Shown here in pieces: positions 8,422-16,388 of a DNA stretch of 64,000 nucleotides (positions are counted from its first letter, which is position 1; every line of letters starts with the position of its first letter). The stretch is from an uncultured Chitinophaga sp. GTDB lineage: Bacteria > Bacteroidota > Bacteroidia > Chitinophagales > Chitinophagaceae. The notes beneath the pieces were generated by a model, which saw nothing but the letters and a program-made list of their open reading frames with translations, was not told the DNA's origin and did no database searches. The stretch lies in assembly GCF_902168175.1 (NCBI RefSeq), contig NZ_CABHOU010000054.1:1-64000 (forward strand), read 5' to 3'. A program made the translations under genes and the position numbers.

Positions 8422-8898
8422 ATGGCAACTAATACAGCAACAATAGGACTGGAGAAAAAATCAGCCAAAGAACTGGCAGAGAAACTGAACAACCTGCTGG
8501 CGGCTTACCAGATATTTTACCAGAACGCCCGTGGTTTCCACTGGAACATCAAAGGCGATAAATTCTTTACCCTGCATATCAAGTTTGAGGAATTATACAC
8601 CGATGCGCAGATGAAGATCGATGAGATTGCAGAGCGGATACTGACCCTCGGTTTTACACCGGTACACAGCTTTTCTCAGTATGTAGAACTGTCGCAGATC
8701 AAAGAAATTACAAACGACAGTAATGCGACCACCACGGTACAACACGTGCTGGACGGCTTTAAAACGCTGATCCACCTGGAAAGGGAAGTGAGTGCGGTGA
8801 GCGACGAGCTGGGCGACGACGGCACCAACGACCTCATCACTACTTATATTCGTGAGCAGGAGAAACAGGTGTGGATGTACAACGCATTTTTGCATTAA
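8422..8898 (+). CDS. dps: Dps family ferritin-like DNA-protection protein
   Basis: A 158-residue four-helix protein of the Dps family that oxidises and stores iron in a 12-subunit shell and limits Fenton damage. Ferroxidase ligands are visible in GFHWNIKGDKFFTLHIKFEELY (two histidines) and DAQMKIDEIAERILTLG (Asp/Glu) between residues 38 and 76. There is no lysine-rich N-terminal extension, so DNA binding is uncertain. It is 14 bp downstream of the second pirin, probably cotranscribed, and followed by a terminator. Confidence 0.93.
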   Translation: MATNTATIGLEKKSAKELAEKLNNLLAAYQIFYQNARGFHWNIKGDKFFTLHIKFEELYTDAQMKIDEIAERILTLGFTPVHSFSQYVELSQIKEITNDSNATTTVQHVLDGFKTLIHLEREVSAVSDELGDDGTNDLITTYIREQEKQVWMYNAFLH

Positions 8899-9147
8899 GG
8901 TTACAACAAACAATAAACAGGTTGATGGGGTTTGCCGTACGGCAGGTCCCATTGCTTTTTGTATAAGAAAAACATCGTAACTTAGAACAAGCAGTAAACC
9001 GTTATGAGTTTGAGCCTTATCTATAATGATGCAGTAGCAGGGGTTTTAAACAACTACACAATACCATGAATTAGCCAATTGAATTAAGACGGTGAATGAT
9101 GAGCATGTTCCTTCGTTCCGTAATTACCAAAGCTAAATTAATAAGTC
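8899..9147. other. Spacer between dps and the coiled-coil gene, with a 21-codon micro-ORF
   Basis: The spacer holds the dps terminator (8925-8960). A 21-codon ORF at 9004-9069 starts ATG AGT TTG and ends TGA. It has no clear ribosome-binding site or promoter and may be chance. Nothing else is recognisable. Confidence 0.4.
8925..8960 (+). terminator. Intrinsic terminator after dps
   Basis: An outer stem ATGGG / CCCAT encloses an inner TGCCG-TA-CGGCA palindrome and is followed by GCTTTTTG. Confidence 0.75.
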
Positions 9148-9516
9148 ATGGAGATCCCAACACAAACTACCGATCAGCAGTCACAGTTGCTTTCCTGGAA
9201 ACATGAGGTGGACGATGTTCGCCAGGAAGTAAGATCAATGCGTGACCGGCTGGAATCTATTTCCCTCCACAACTCCCACAGCGAAAGAATGGTACAGGTA
9301 GAACGTTTTCAAAACCTGTTTATCCGCCAGATGGAAGTAGCGGACGAGTTATTCCACGATCTTAAACAAACCAGCCGCCGCCTGAATAATGCGTTGATTG
9401 AACACCACGACCGGCCGGTGGAAGATCACGATGTTCTTCAGGAGCGCATGGATACTTTCCATAAGTTATATAGTGAGTTAAAAGGCGATTTTAACCAATT
9501 CGAGTCGCACAGCTAA
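9148..9516 (+). CDS. Hypothetical coiled-coil protein
   Basis: A 122-residue, highly charged, helical protein that I do not recognise. Residues about 15-75 (HEVDDVRQEVRSMRDRLESI and the following helix) show heptad spacing typical of a coiled coil. It is rich in Glu, His and Gln, has no cysteine, and has no signal peptide or membrane segment. It converges on the PAS gene, with only 2 bp between the two stop codons. It could be a small scaffold or stress protein, but nothing in the sequence supports a specific role. Confidence 0.7.
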   Translation: MEIPTQTTDQQSQLLSWKHEVDDVRQEVRSMRDRLESISLHNSHSERMVQVERFQNLFIRQMEVADELFHDLKQTSRRLNNALIEHHDRPVEDHDVLQERMDTFHKLYSELKGDFNQFESHS

Positions 9517-9518
9517 GT

Positions 9519-11081
9519 TTATCGCAGATCATCTTCCTGCTGCTTCAGTTTCGCCTGCATCCGGTGGATCATTTCATCCAGTTCGGTTACCGACTTTTGC
9601 AGCATTGACATCAGCCGCACATTCGTGGCCTGATCGGAGCTGTCTTTTTCTATCAGTGAAGTAATAGCCAGTATCGACGATACCGGGCGGCGGAGTTCAT
9701 GTGAGTTCATCCATGCAATTTCACGCAGCGTATTGTTTTGCTCCTGCAACAGGTTGATGAAGTTCTTTTTTTCGGTAATATCGGTTTGGATGGAGATAAA
9801 TTTGGACACAATGCCTTCTTCGTCCAGCACCGGTGTTACCGACATGCTGGCCCAATATGGACGGCCGTCTTTCTTATAGTTCACAATTTCTTCCGTAAAA
9901 GGGATGCCCTCTGCCATCTTCTCATCAATCCTCTGTATTATTGCCTTATTACTTTCGGGGCCGGTGATAAAGTCGTGTGGACGTTTACCTATCGCTTCTT
10001 TCAGCGAGAAGCCGGTGTGATAAGCAAAGCTGTCATTTGCCCATTCTATTTCTCCTTTGGCATTCGTAATAAATACCGCATTCGTGGTTTGGCTGGCCAC
10101 CAGCGAAAGCAGTTCTATTTCCTGTTGCTGATGCACTTCTTTGTCAATATCCTGCACTACACCCACCATACGTTGTGCTTCCTGCTGGTGGTTATAGATA
10201 ATGCTGCCTCTTGCATATACATACTTGTAGGTGCCGCCGGAGCAGCGGAAACGGTACTTCTCTGCCCAATGCACATTGCCGAAACGGATGGCATTACGCA
10301 GCGATTTCAATATCCTGTCGTGGTCGTCCGGATGAATGCGCTCTTCCCACCATTTAAAAGTGGGTAACACTTCGTCTTCGAGGTAACCGAATAAGGTGGT
10401 AGGGCCATGGTTCCAGGTAACCGAGTCCGATAGCACGTCCCAATAATAAATGGCGTCCGGTGTAACTTTGGCCAGCAGTTCGTAGCGGGTGCCAAAGTCT
10501 TCGGCATTGATCGTCGATTTTATTTCCGCATCAATATCGATGGCCATTACCATGCGGGCGTCTTTTTGTTCGTAGCGGCTGGAATTGGAGTAAATTTCCA
10601 CCATAAAAAATTCACCGTTCTTTTTACAGTGCTGCCATATGCCGCGGTACGATTTGCTGTTAATGCTGCGCTGTACGTCTTCCAGTACCCTTGGTACTTC
10701 GTCTTCATTCCGGATCTGTAAGATGGTCATGTGCAGGAACTCTTCGCGGCTATACCCATACTTGCGGACAGCGGCATCATTTACGGCCAGAAAACGAAGC
10801 GTGCTGGTGTCGTAAACCCACATTGGAACGGGGTGGTTATAAAACAATTCCTGGTATTGTAAAGTGATACGGTCTTTTTGTAACGGCTTAGTTCTTACTA
10901 CTATGTAAACGAGTAAGGCTGATAGTAAAATGAATACAGAATTGAGCAGGTAAGAAATGAGCGCAAATGATAAACCCGGGAAAGCGATAACGCAGCGCGT
11001 CAGCAGTATGTCGTTCACATTAACCCACAAAAGTCCGAACAGGAGATAGAGACAAGCCACTTTGAATGCCGTATGGCGCAT
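9519..11081 (-). CDS. Membrane PAS-domain sensor with kinase dimerisation helix but no ATPase domain
   Basis: A 520-residue protein. Two membrane helices occupy about residues 5-25 and 35-62, followed by three PAS/PAC domains at about 75-195 (with FYNHPVPMWVYD), 200-320 and 325-440. The tail is a HisKA-like helix with the H-box WMNSHELRRPVSSILAI near residue 465 and a coiled-coil end. The protein stops there: no N, G1 or G2 box of a HATPase_c domain exists in this frame or immediately downstream. ATG 11081 is preferred; an in-frame TTG at 11174 would add a non-hydrophobic tail overlapping the reductase gene. It could be a phospho-acceptor for another kinase or a pure PAS sensor. No frameshift is visible. 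Confidence 0.85.
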   Translation of the reverse strand: MRHTAFKVACLYLLFGLLWVNVNDILLTRCVIAFPGLSFALISYLLNSVFILLSALLVYIVVRTKPLQKDRITLQYQELFYNHPVPMWVYDTSTLRFLAVNDAAVRKYGYSREEFLHMTILQIRNEDEVPRVLEDVQRSINSKSYRGIWQHCKKNGEFFMVEIYSNSSRYEQKDARMVMAIDIDAEIKSTINAEDFGTRYELLAKVTPDAIYYWDVLSDSVTWNHGPTTLFGYLEDEVLPTFKWWEERIHPDDHDRILKSLRNAIRFGNVHWAEKYRFRCSGGTYKYVYARGSIIYNHQQEAQRMVGVVQDIDKEVHQQQEIELLSLVASQTTNAVFITNAKGEIEWANDSFAYHTGFSLKEAIGKRPHDFITGPESNKAIIQRIDEKMAEGIPFTEEIVNYKKDGRPYWASMSVTPVLDEEGIVSKFISIQTDITEKKNFINLLQEQNNTLREIAWMNSHELRRPVSSILAITSLIEKDSSDQATNVRLMSMLQKSVTELDEMIHRMQAKLKQQEDDLR

Positions 11082-11163
11082 GCTGCGTACGTTTTGGCTG
11101 AAATTATACAAATTAAACCCAACTTGCAAGCGTAGCGAATGAGATAGGTGAGGGCAGGAGTGC

Positions 11164-12222
11164 TTACCATTCAATTTTCACGACATCTGTAACGGGGTAA
11201 GCAACACAGGTGAGTATAAGGCCATCGGCCACTTCTTTGTCGGTCAGTACTTCGTTTGCGGCCATCCATACTTTGCCTTCGGAGCAGCGCGCAGTGCAAG
11301 ATCCGCATACGCCGCCCTTACAACTGTAAGGTATTGTTATTCCTTTGTTAAGGGCTGTTTGCAGTATGTTTTGGTTGCCCGCCACCTCCAGCGCTACCGT
11401 TTTTCCCTGCCGCGTCAACATTACCTGCTTAGGACTGCTATCGTTCGGCACACCTGCCTTTTGTATCAGGAACCGGGTATTAACGGTGAAGTTCTCCTTA
11501 TGTAATTGCTCTTCTGCGAAACCCATAAAGGTGAGCGTGAACATGCACATCCGCATGTATTCCAGCGGCCCGCAGATAAAGAACTGGGCATCGCTTTTTG
11601 CATACGCGATATGTTTGGGCGCCAGTGTTTCCAGTAAAGTATTGCCAATGCGGCGGAAGGTGAACACACTATCTTCGGTGGGGTCACTGAAAAAGAAAAG
11701 AAGCGTGAAACGATGTGTATGTTCGCTGGCCAGCGCTTTTAACTCGTTATAGAAGATGGTTTGTTGCTCGTTCTTCGCGCTGTATATCATTGTTACCTTA
11801 CTCTGTGGCTCCTCTTTTAACGCCTGCCGTAATAAACCGTATAAAGGCGTAATACCGCTACCGGCTCCCATCAGGAATATATCACGTTTAAGGGCAGGCT
11901 GTGTGTTAAGTGTAAAGCGCCCGGAGGGCAGTAAGGTGGTAACTACATCGCCCACCTGCCAGTGTCGTATAATATGCCTGGATACTTCGCCATTCTCCCG
12001 CCACTTTACAGTAACAGAAGGGTTAGGGCTGATGCCGGGTGTAGAACTGAGAGAGTAGGAACGCCTGTATTCCGTTCCGTGGAGGGGTATAATAAAAGTA
12101 AGGAACTGGCCTGCTTTATAATCGAGGCTTTCACCATCTGTCCGTTCGAAGCAGTAGGTGAAAGTGTCATCGGTTTCCTTTTTTACTGCGGCAATGCGCA
12201 GTTGGATATAAAGCTCGTCCAT
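11164..12222 (-). CDS. Ferredoxin-NADP reductase/2Fe-2S fusion oxidoreductase (PaaE-like)
   Basis: A 352-residue cytosolic electron-transfer flavoprotein. The FAD domain carries YRRSYSLSS (about residues 54-62). The NAD(P) domain has MGAGSGITPLYGLL (about 118) and FFICGPLEYMRM (about 220). The C-terminal plant-type ferredoxin domain has CKGGVCGSCTARC with a fourth cysteine in LILTC near residue 335, the Cys-x4-Cys-x2-Cys...Cys pattern of [2Fe-2S] proteins. This architecture matches PaaE and related reductases, but no paaABCD genes are nearby. The start is ATG 12222 (MDELYIQLRIAAVKKE), 47 bp after dxs, so it may share the dxs transcript. Confidence 0.9.
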   Translation of the reverse strand: MDELYIQLRIAAVKKETDDTFTYCFERTDGESLDYKAGQFLTFIIPLHGTEYRRSYSLSSTPGISPNPSVTVKWRENGEVSRHIIRHWQVGDVVTTLLPSGRFTLNTQPALKRDIFLMGAGSGITPLYGLLRQALKEEPQSKVTMIYSAKNEQQTIFYNELKALASEHTHRFTLLFFFSDPTEDSVFTFRRIGNTLLETLAPKHIAYAKSDAQFFICGPLEYMRMCMFTLTFMGFAEEQLHKENFTVNTRFLIQKAGVPNDSSPKQVMLTRQGKTVALEVAGNQNILQTALNKGITIPYSCKGGVCGSCTARCSEGKVWMAANEVLTDKEVADGLILTCVAYPVTDVVKIEW

Positions 12223-12269
12223 GTTCCTTACCCGTTGCAGGCAATGCCTGCTATCATTTATTTTGCTGT

Positions 12270-14198
12270 TCAGCCGGCACTCACCGTAACCTGGCTTTTC
12301 ATCATTGATCTTACGGCAGAAGCGATGCCTGCGGCATCGTAACCACATTCGCGGTGCAGTTCTGCAGGTTTGCCATGTTCCACCAGGTGGTCGGGTATAC
12401 CGAGCATTTTTACATCGGCTTTGTAATTGTATTCGCTCATAAACTCGAGTATGGCGCTACCGAAGCCGCCACGTATGGCACCATCTTCTACGGTAATCAC
12501 TTTATCGAATTTTGTAAACACTTCGTGCAGCAGGTCTTTATCCAGCGGTTTCACGAAGCGGATATCGTAATGAGCCGGTTCAATTCCATCGTTCAGTAAT
12601 TCCCTGCAGGCTTCTGTTACAAAGTTGCCCGGGTGCCCAAACGACAGTACTGCTACATCGCGGCCATCGCGTATTTTACGGCCTTTGCCGATCTGCATTT
12701 CTTTGAAAGGTCTTTTCCAGTCGGACATTACACCTTCGCCTCTCGGGTAACGGATCACCACTGGCGAAAGCTGTGTTGGTAACTGGGCAGTATACATCAT
12801 GTTGCGCAGTTCCTCTTCGTTCATGGGTGAAAACACAATGAGGTTGGGAATGCAACGCATGAAAGCGATATCGTAGGCGCCGTGGTGCGTGGCACCATCT
12901 TCACCAACAAGGCCGGCGCGGTCGAGGCAAAGCACTACCGGCAGGTTTTGAATGGCTACGTCGTGTACTACCTGGTCGTAAGCGCGCTGCATGAAAGATG
13001 AGTAGATGTTGCAATACACGCGCATACCCTGCGTGGCCAGGCCGGCAGAGAGCGTTACGGCATGTTGCTCGCAGATACCCACATCAAAAGCACGGTCAGG
13101 CATTTTCTCCATCATGAACTTAAGCGATGAGCCGGAAGGCATGGCGGGTGTAATACCCATCACCTTATCGTTTTGCTCAGCCAGTTCAATCATGGTAATG
13201 CCAAACACGTCCTGGTATTTGGGTGGTTGCGGTCCTTCCTGTATCTTTTTAAATATCTCACCGGTGATTTTGTCGAACAAACCTGGCGCATGCCATTTGG
13301 TTTGGTCTTTTTCGGCCAGTGAGTAACCTTTACCTTTTGTGGTAACGATATGCAGCAGTTTAGGGCCCGGAATATCTTTCAGGTCCTGCAGCGTATCCGT
13401 AAGTTTAGAGATGTTATGACCATCGATGGGTCCGAAGTAGCGAAGGTTCAGCGCTTCGAACAGGTTACTGGATTTAGAAACCAGGCCTTTGATGCTGGCT
13501 TCGAATTTAGAAGCCATGTCGCGCGTGAACTTTTTGCCTACAGGCAGTTTGCCCAGCATATGCCAAACATCGTCGCGCAGTTTATTATAAGTGTGCGAGG
13601 TAGTAATGTCGGTCAGGTATTCCTTCAGCGCCCCCACGTTAGGGTCGATGGACATGCAGTTGTCGTTAAGAATGATCAGCACGTTCGCATTGGCAACGCC
13701 GGCATGGTTAAGGGCTTCGAAAGCCATACCTGCCGTCATAGAACCATCGCCGATTACAGCAATGTGCTGCCTGTCGTGTTCTCCTTTGTATTTAGATGCC
13801 ATAGCCATGCCCAGCGCTGCAGAAATAGAAGTGCTGGAGTGGCCTACGCCAAAAGTATCGTACTCGCTCTCGCCCCGTTTAGGGAAACCACTGATGCCGT
13901 TGTATTTGCGATTGGTATGAAAAACCTCTTTACGTCCGGTCAGTATTTTATGACCATAAGCCTGGTGGCCTACGTCCCATACCAACTGGTCGTAAGGTGT
14001 ATTAAATACATAATGCAGGGCCACCGTCAATTCCACCACGCCCAAACTGGCGGCAAAATGGCCACCATGCACGCTCACCTGGTCTATTATAAACTGGCGT
14101 AACTCATCACAAACCTGGTGCAACTGCTCCCGGGTCAGTTTCCTCAAGTCGGAGGGATATTCGATCTGGCTCAATAGTTGACCTGCCGTAATGTCCAT
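12270..14198 (-). CDS. dxs: 1-deoxy-D-xylulose-5-phosphate synthase
   Basis: A 642-residue thiamine-diphosphate enzyme that condenses pyruvate and glyceraldehyde 3-phosphate, the first step of the MEP isoprenoid pathway. Visible motifs are the catalytic-histidine segment VHGGHFAASLGVVELTVALH (about 45) and DVGHQAYGHKILTGR (about 75). The ThDP site is GDGSMTAGMAFEAL...NDNCMSI (about 150-185), and the transketolase pyrimidine domain has FDVGICEQHAVTLSAGLA (about 370). The length is normal for the family. ATG 14198 gives a standard N terminus (ITAGQLLSQIEYPSDLRKL). The neighbouring isoprenoid-related genes are not contiguous: GGGP synthase lies 2 kb away on the same strand. Confidence 0.97.
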   Translation of the reverse strand: MDITAGQLLSQIEYPSDLRKLTREQLHQVCDELRQFIIDQVSVHGGHFAASLGVVELTVALHYVFNTPYDQLVWDVGHQAYGHKILTGRKEVFHTNRKYNGISGFPKRGESEYDTFGVGHSSTSISAALGMAMASKYKGEHDRQHIAVIGDGSMTAGMAFEALNHAGVANANVLIILNDNCMSIDPNVGALKEYLTDITTSHTYNKLRDDVWHMLGKLPVGKKFTRDMASKFEASIKGLVSKSSNLFEALNLRYFGPIDGHNISKLTDTLQDLKDIPGPKLLHIVTTKGKGYSLAEKDQTKWHAPGLFDKITGEIFKKIQEGPQPPKYQDVFGITMIELAEQNDKVMGITPAMPSGSSLKFMMEKMPDRAFDVGICEQHAVTLSAGLATQGMRVYCNIYSSFMQRAYDQVVHDVAIQNLPVVLCLDRAGLVGEDGATHHGAYDIAFMRCIPNLIVFSPMNEEELRNMMYTAQLPTQLSPVVIRYPRGEGVMSDWKRPFKEMQIGKGRKIRDGRDVAVLSFGHPGNFVTEACRELLNDGIEPAHYDIRFVKPLDKDLLHEVFTKFDKVITVEDGAIRGGFGSAILEFMSEYNYKADVKMLGIPDHLVEHGKPAELHRECGYDAAGIASAVRSMMKSQVTVSAG

Positions 14199-14373
14199 AT
14201 CAGCTTTAGGGTTTTAAAGCTCAAAAATAGCATAATATCCAATGCGGAACAGCTTTTTGTAGAGGGGAAGTCAAAAAAACAGGCTGGATAACAGGGGGTA
14301 AAATAACCGTTTCCATTTAAACGGCTATACCGCCATTGGTACAATTTACGTTCAGGCAGGGCGGGTCATATGG

Positions 14374-14381
14374 TATTTTTG
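14374..14381 (+). promoter_or_regulatory. Putative Bacteroidota -7 box for the LytS-like kinase gene
   Basis: TATTTTTG matches the TAnnTTTG -7 consensus and lies 32 bp before the ATG at 14413. This would give a leader of about 25 nt. No clear -33 TTTG is seen at the right spacing, so support comes from the -7 box and its position only. Confidence 0.4.
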
Positions 14382-14412
14382 ATTTAATCACAGCAGTTCC
14401 CTAATTTATAAC

Positions 14413-15441
14413 ATGTTTAATCGGATTACTAAATATTGGTGGTGCCAGGTTTCGGGTTGGGGGCTCTATGCTTTTATCTTCCTGTTTTTCGCATTCTTCT
14501 TTAACCAGGTCGATGGCGACCTTATCCGATACGTGTTTACCGTACCGGTAGTGGGTATATTGCTTACCCATGGCTTTAGGGCGGTAATAGTCAGGTTTAA
14601 GTGGATGGAGATGCCGTTCGAACGGGCGGTATTCTACTTTTCCTTCGGTATTATCGTGTGCGCCTTTCTGGATGCTATCGTAATTACGATACTGGGATTG
14701 CTGTTTGAGGCCACCAGCCACAAAGAACTGGTGTCGCACCTGGCATTTTCATTCCTGCAGCAGTCGTTCCTCATTACCATGTGGACGGCCATTTACTTTG
14801 GCTGGCATTACGTGGAAAAGAACAGGAATACGCAGGTAGACAAGTTAAAACTGGAGGCTACGGTACGTACCCTGGAACTTAAAACCATCAAAGCGCAGCT
14901 TAATCCTCACTTTATATTTAATGCTTTAAACAGCATACGTGCGCTGGTCGACGAAAATCCGCAGCGTGCCCGTACGGCCATTACCTCGCTTTCGAACATC
15001 CTGCGCAGTTCTATGCAGGCAGAAAAAGTGGAGATGGTAAGCCTGGAAAATGAGCTGAACATAGTAAAAGATTACCTGGCGCTGGAACACATTCGTTTCG
15101 AGGAGCGCCTCAAAATACAGTACGATATTGATCCGGATACCCTGGAACTGCCTATTCCGCCAATGATGTTGCAAACACTGGTGGAAAATGCTATTAAACA
15201 TGGTATTTCAAGGGAAATAAAGGGGGGCACGGTTATAGTAGGTTCTCATGTGAAGGACACGAAGCACGAGCTTACTATCCAGAATACCGGGCAGATCGTC
15301 GAAAACCTTGGTGGTCAGGGGTTTGGACTGCAAAGCACACGTCAGCGACTAGGCATATTATTCGGTAAACGGGCATCTTTCGAAATTTACAACCTCAATG
15401 CACAAATGGTTGAGGCTAAAGTGTTAATGCCATTGTTCTAA
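14413..15441 (+). CDS. LytS/YehU-type sensor histidine kinase
   Basis: A 342-residue membrane kinase. Four hydrophobic helices occupy about residues 8-150 (WGLYAFIFLFFAFFF is the first), followed by a short coiled coil and the His_kinase domain. The phosphoacceptor motif is LNPHFIFNALNSIRALV (about 165-181), the N box is TLVENAIKHGI (about 257), and the G box is GGQGFGLQSTRQRLGILFG (about 300). The LytTR regulator 175 bp downstream is the obvious partner, although a terminator-like hairpin lies between them. The ligand is unknown. The gene is divergent from dxs. Confidence 0.93.
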   Translation: MFNRITKYWWCQVSGWGLYAFIFLFFAFFFNQVDGDLIRYVFTVPVVGILLTHGFRAVIVRFKWMEMPFERAVFYFSFGIIVCAFLDAIVITILGLLFEATSHKELVSHLAFSFLQQSFLITMWTAIYFGWHYVEKNRNTQVDKLKLEATVRTLELKTIKAQLNPHFIFNALNSIRALVDENPQRARTAITSLSNILRSSMQAEKVEMVSLENELNIVKDYLALEHIRFEERLKIQYDIDPDTLELPIPPMMLQTLVENAIKHGISREIKGGTVIVGSHVKDTKHELTIQNTGQIVENLGGQGFGLQSTRQRLGILFGKRASFEIYNLNAQMVEAKVLMPLF

Positions 15442-15455
15442 ACAGATTTTTTTTT

Positions 15456-15496
15456 CGTGCCTAATCAGGTAAACCGGTTTAGCACGGATTTTTTTA
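15456..15496 (+). terminator. Terminator/attenuator between kinase and regulator
   Basis: CGTGC...GCACG forms the base of a hairpin that also contains the AAACCGGTTT palindrome. It is followed by GATTTTTTT. Its place between a sensor kinase gene and its cognate regulator gene suggests partial termination, or separate transcription of the regulator. Confidence 0.7.
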
Positions 15497-15616
15497 ATAA
15501 TTTAACATCTGAATCGAAAAGGCATCTGTCGGGGCACCAATTCGGGCCATGCAGCATTTAGCTGGCAGCGGCCGGGAGTCGGCGGGTGAATTTCATCAAC
15601 CAATTACAAAGACCGT

Positions 15617-16345
15617 ATGAAAAAAGCATTGATTATTGATGATGAGCGCCTTGCCAGGAGCGAGTTAAAGAAACTGCTGGCAGACCATCCGGAAATCGTA
15701 GTGATTGGAGAGGCGGTAAATGCAAAAGATGGGATTGAGAAGATAGAAACTTTACGACCCGACCTCCTGTTCCTGGACATCCAAATGCCGGATAAAACAG
15801 GGTTCGACCTGTTGGCCGAGCTGGAACGTACGCCACAGGTGATTTTTACCACGGCCTACGATGAATATGCGCTGAAAGCGTTTGAGTATAACGCACTGGA
15901 TTATTTGTTAAAACCGATAGAGCCAAAACGTTTGGCAGACGCTATTCATAAATTACATCAGCTCGAAGAAAAGGAGCGTTTGGCCGCAGCAGCCGGCCTG
16001 CGTAATATACTTTCAGAAAACGACCAGGTGTTTGTAAAAGATGGTGATCGCTGCTGGTTCGTTAAACTCCAGGAAATAAGGCTATTCGAAAGCGTTGGAA
16101 ACTATGCCCGCGTTTATTTCGAAACTAACAAGCCTTTGATCCTGAAGTCGCTGAATGCACTGGAAGAACGCCTCGACGAGCGCGTATTTTTCAGGGCGAA
16201 CCGCAAGCATATCGTAAACTTAAGAATGATCGAACGTATCGATACTTACTTTAACGGAGGCCTTTTGCTGGAAATGAGGGGTGGTGAGAAGATTGAGGTG
16301 AGCCGCAGGCAGGCAGTGAAGTTTAAGGAAATGATGAGCCTTTAG
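15617..16345 (+). CDS. LytTR-family response regulator
   Basis: A 242-residue regulator. The N-terminal receiver has the acidic pair IIDDE at 7-11, the phosphorylated aspartate in LLFLDIQMPDKTGFD (near 55), T/Y switch residues in FTTAYDEYALKAF, and the lysine in DYLLKPIEP (near 104). The C-terminal LytTR DNA-binding domain covers about 135-242, with VKLQEIRLFESVGNYARVYF and FFRANRKHIVNLRMIERI. It pairs with the LytS-type kinase just upstream. It ends 9 bp before a strong bidirectional terminator shared with the convergent GGGP synthase gene. Confidence 0.95.
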   Translation: MKKALIIDDERLARSELKKLLADHPEIVVIGEAVNAKDGIEKIETLRPDLLFLDIQMPDKTGFDLLAELERTPQVIFTTAYDEYALKAFEYNALDYLLKPIEPKRLADAIHKLHQLEEKERLAAAAGLRNILSENDQVFVKDGDRCWFVKLQEIRLFESVGNYARVYFETNKPLILKSLNALEERLDERVFFRANRKHIVNLRMIERIDTYFNGGLLLEMRGGEKIEVSRRQAVKFKEMMSL

Positions 16346-16353
16346 GCATAACG

Positions 16354-16388
16354 AAAAAGGGTTTGATGATCACCATCAAACCCTTTTT
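16354..16388. terminator. Bidirectional terminator between LytTR regulator and GGGP synthase
   Basis: A GGGTTTGATG / CATCAAACCC perfect 10-bp stem with a 5-nt loop, flanked by A5 on the left and T7 on the right. It can stop transcripts from both converging genes. Confidence 0.92.

Noticed and set aside
9004..9069. 21-codon ORF between dps and the coiled-coil gene.
   Set aside because: No ribosome-binding site, promoter or similarity supports it; it is mentioned only in the spacer entry.
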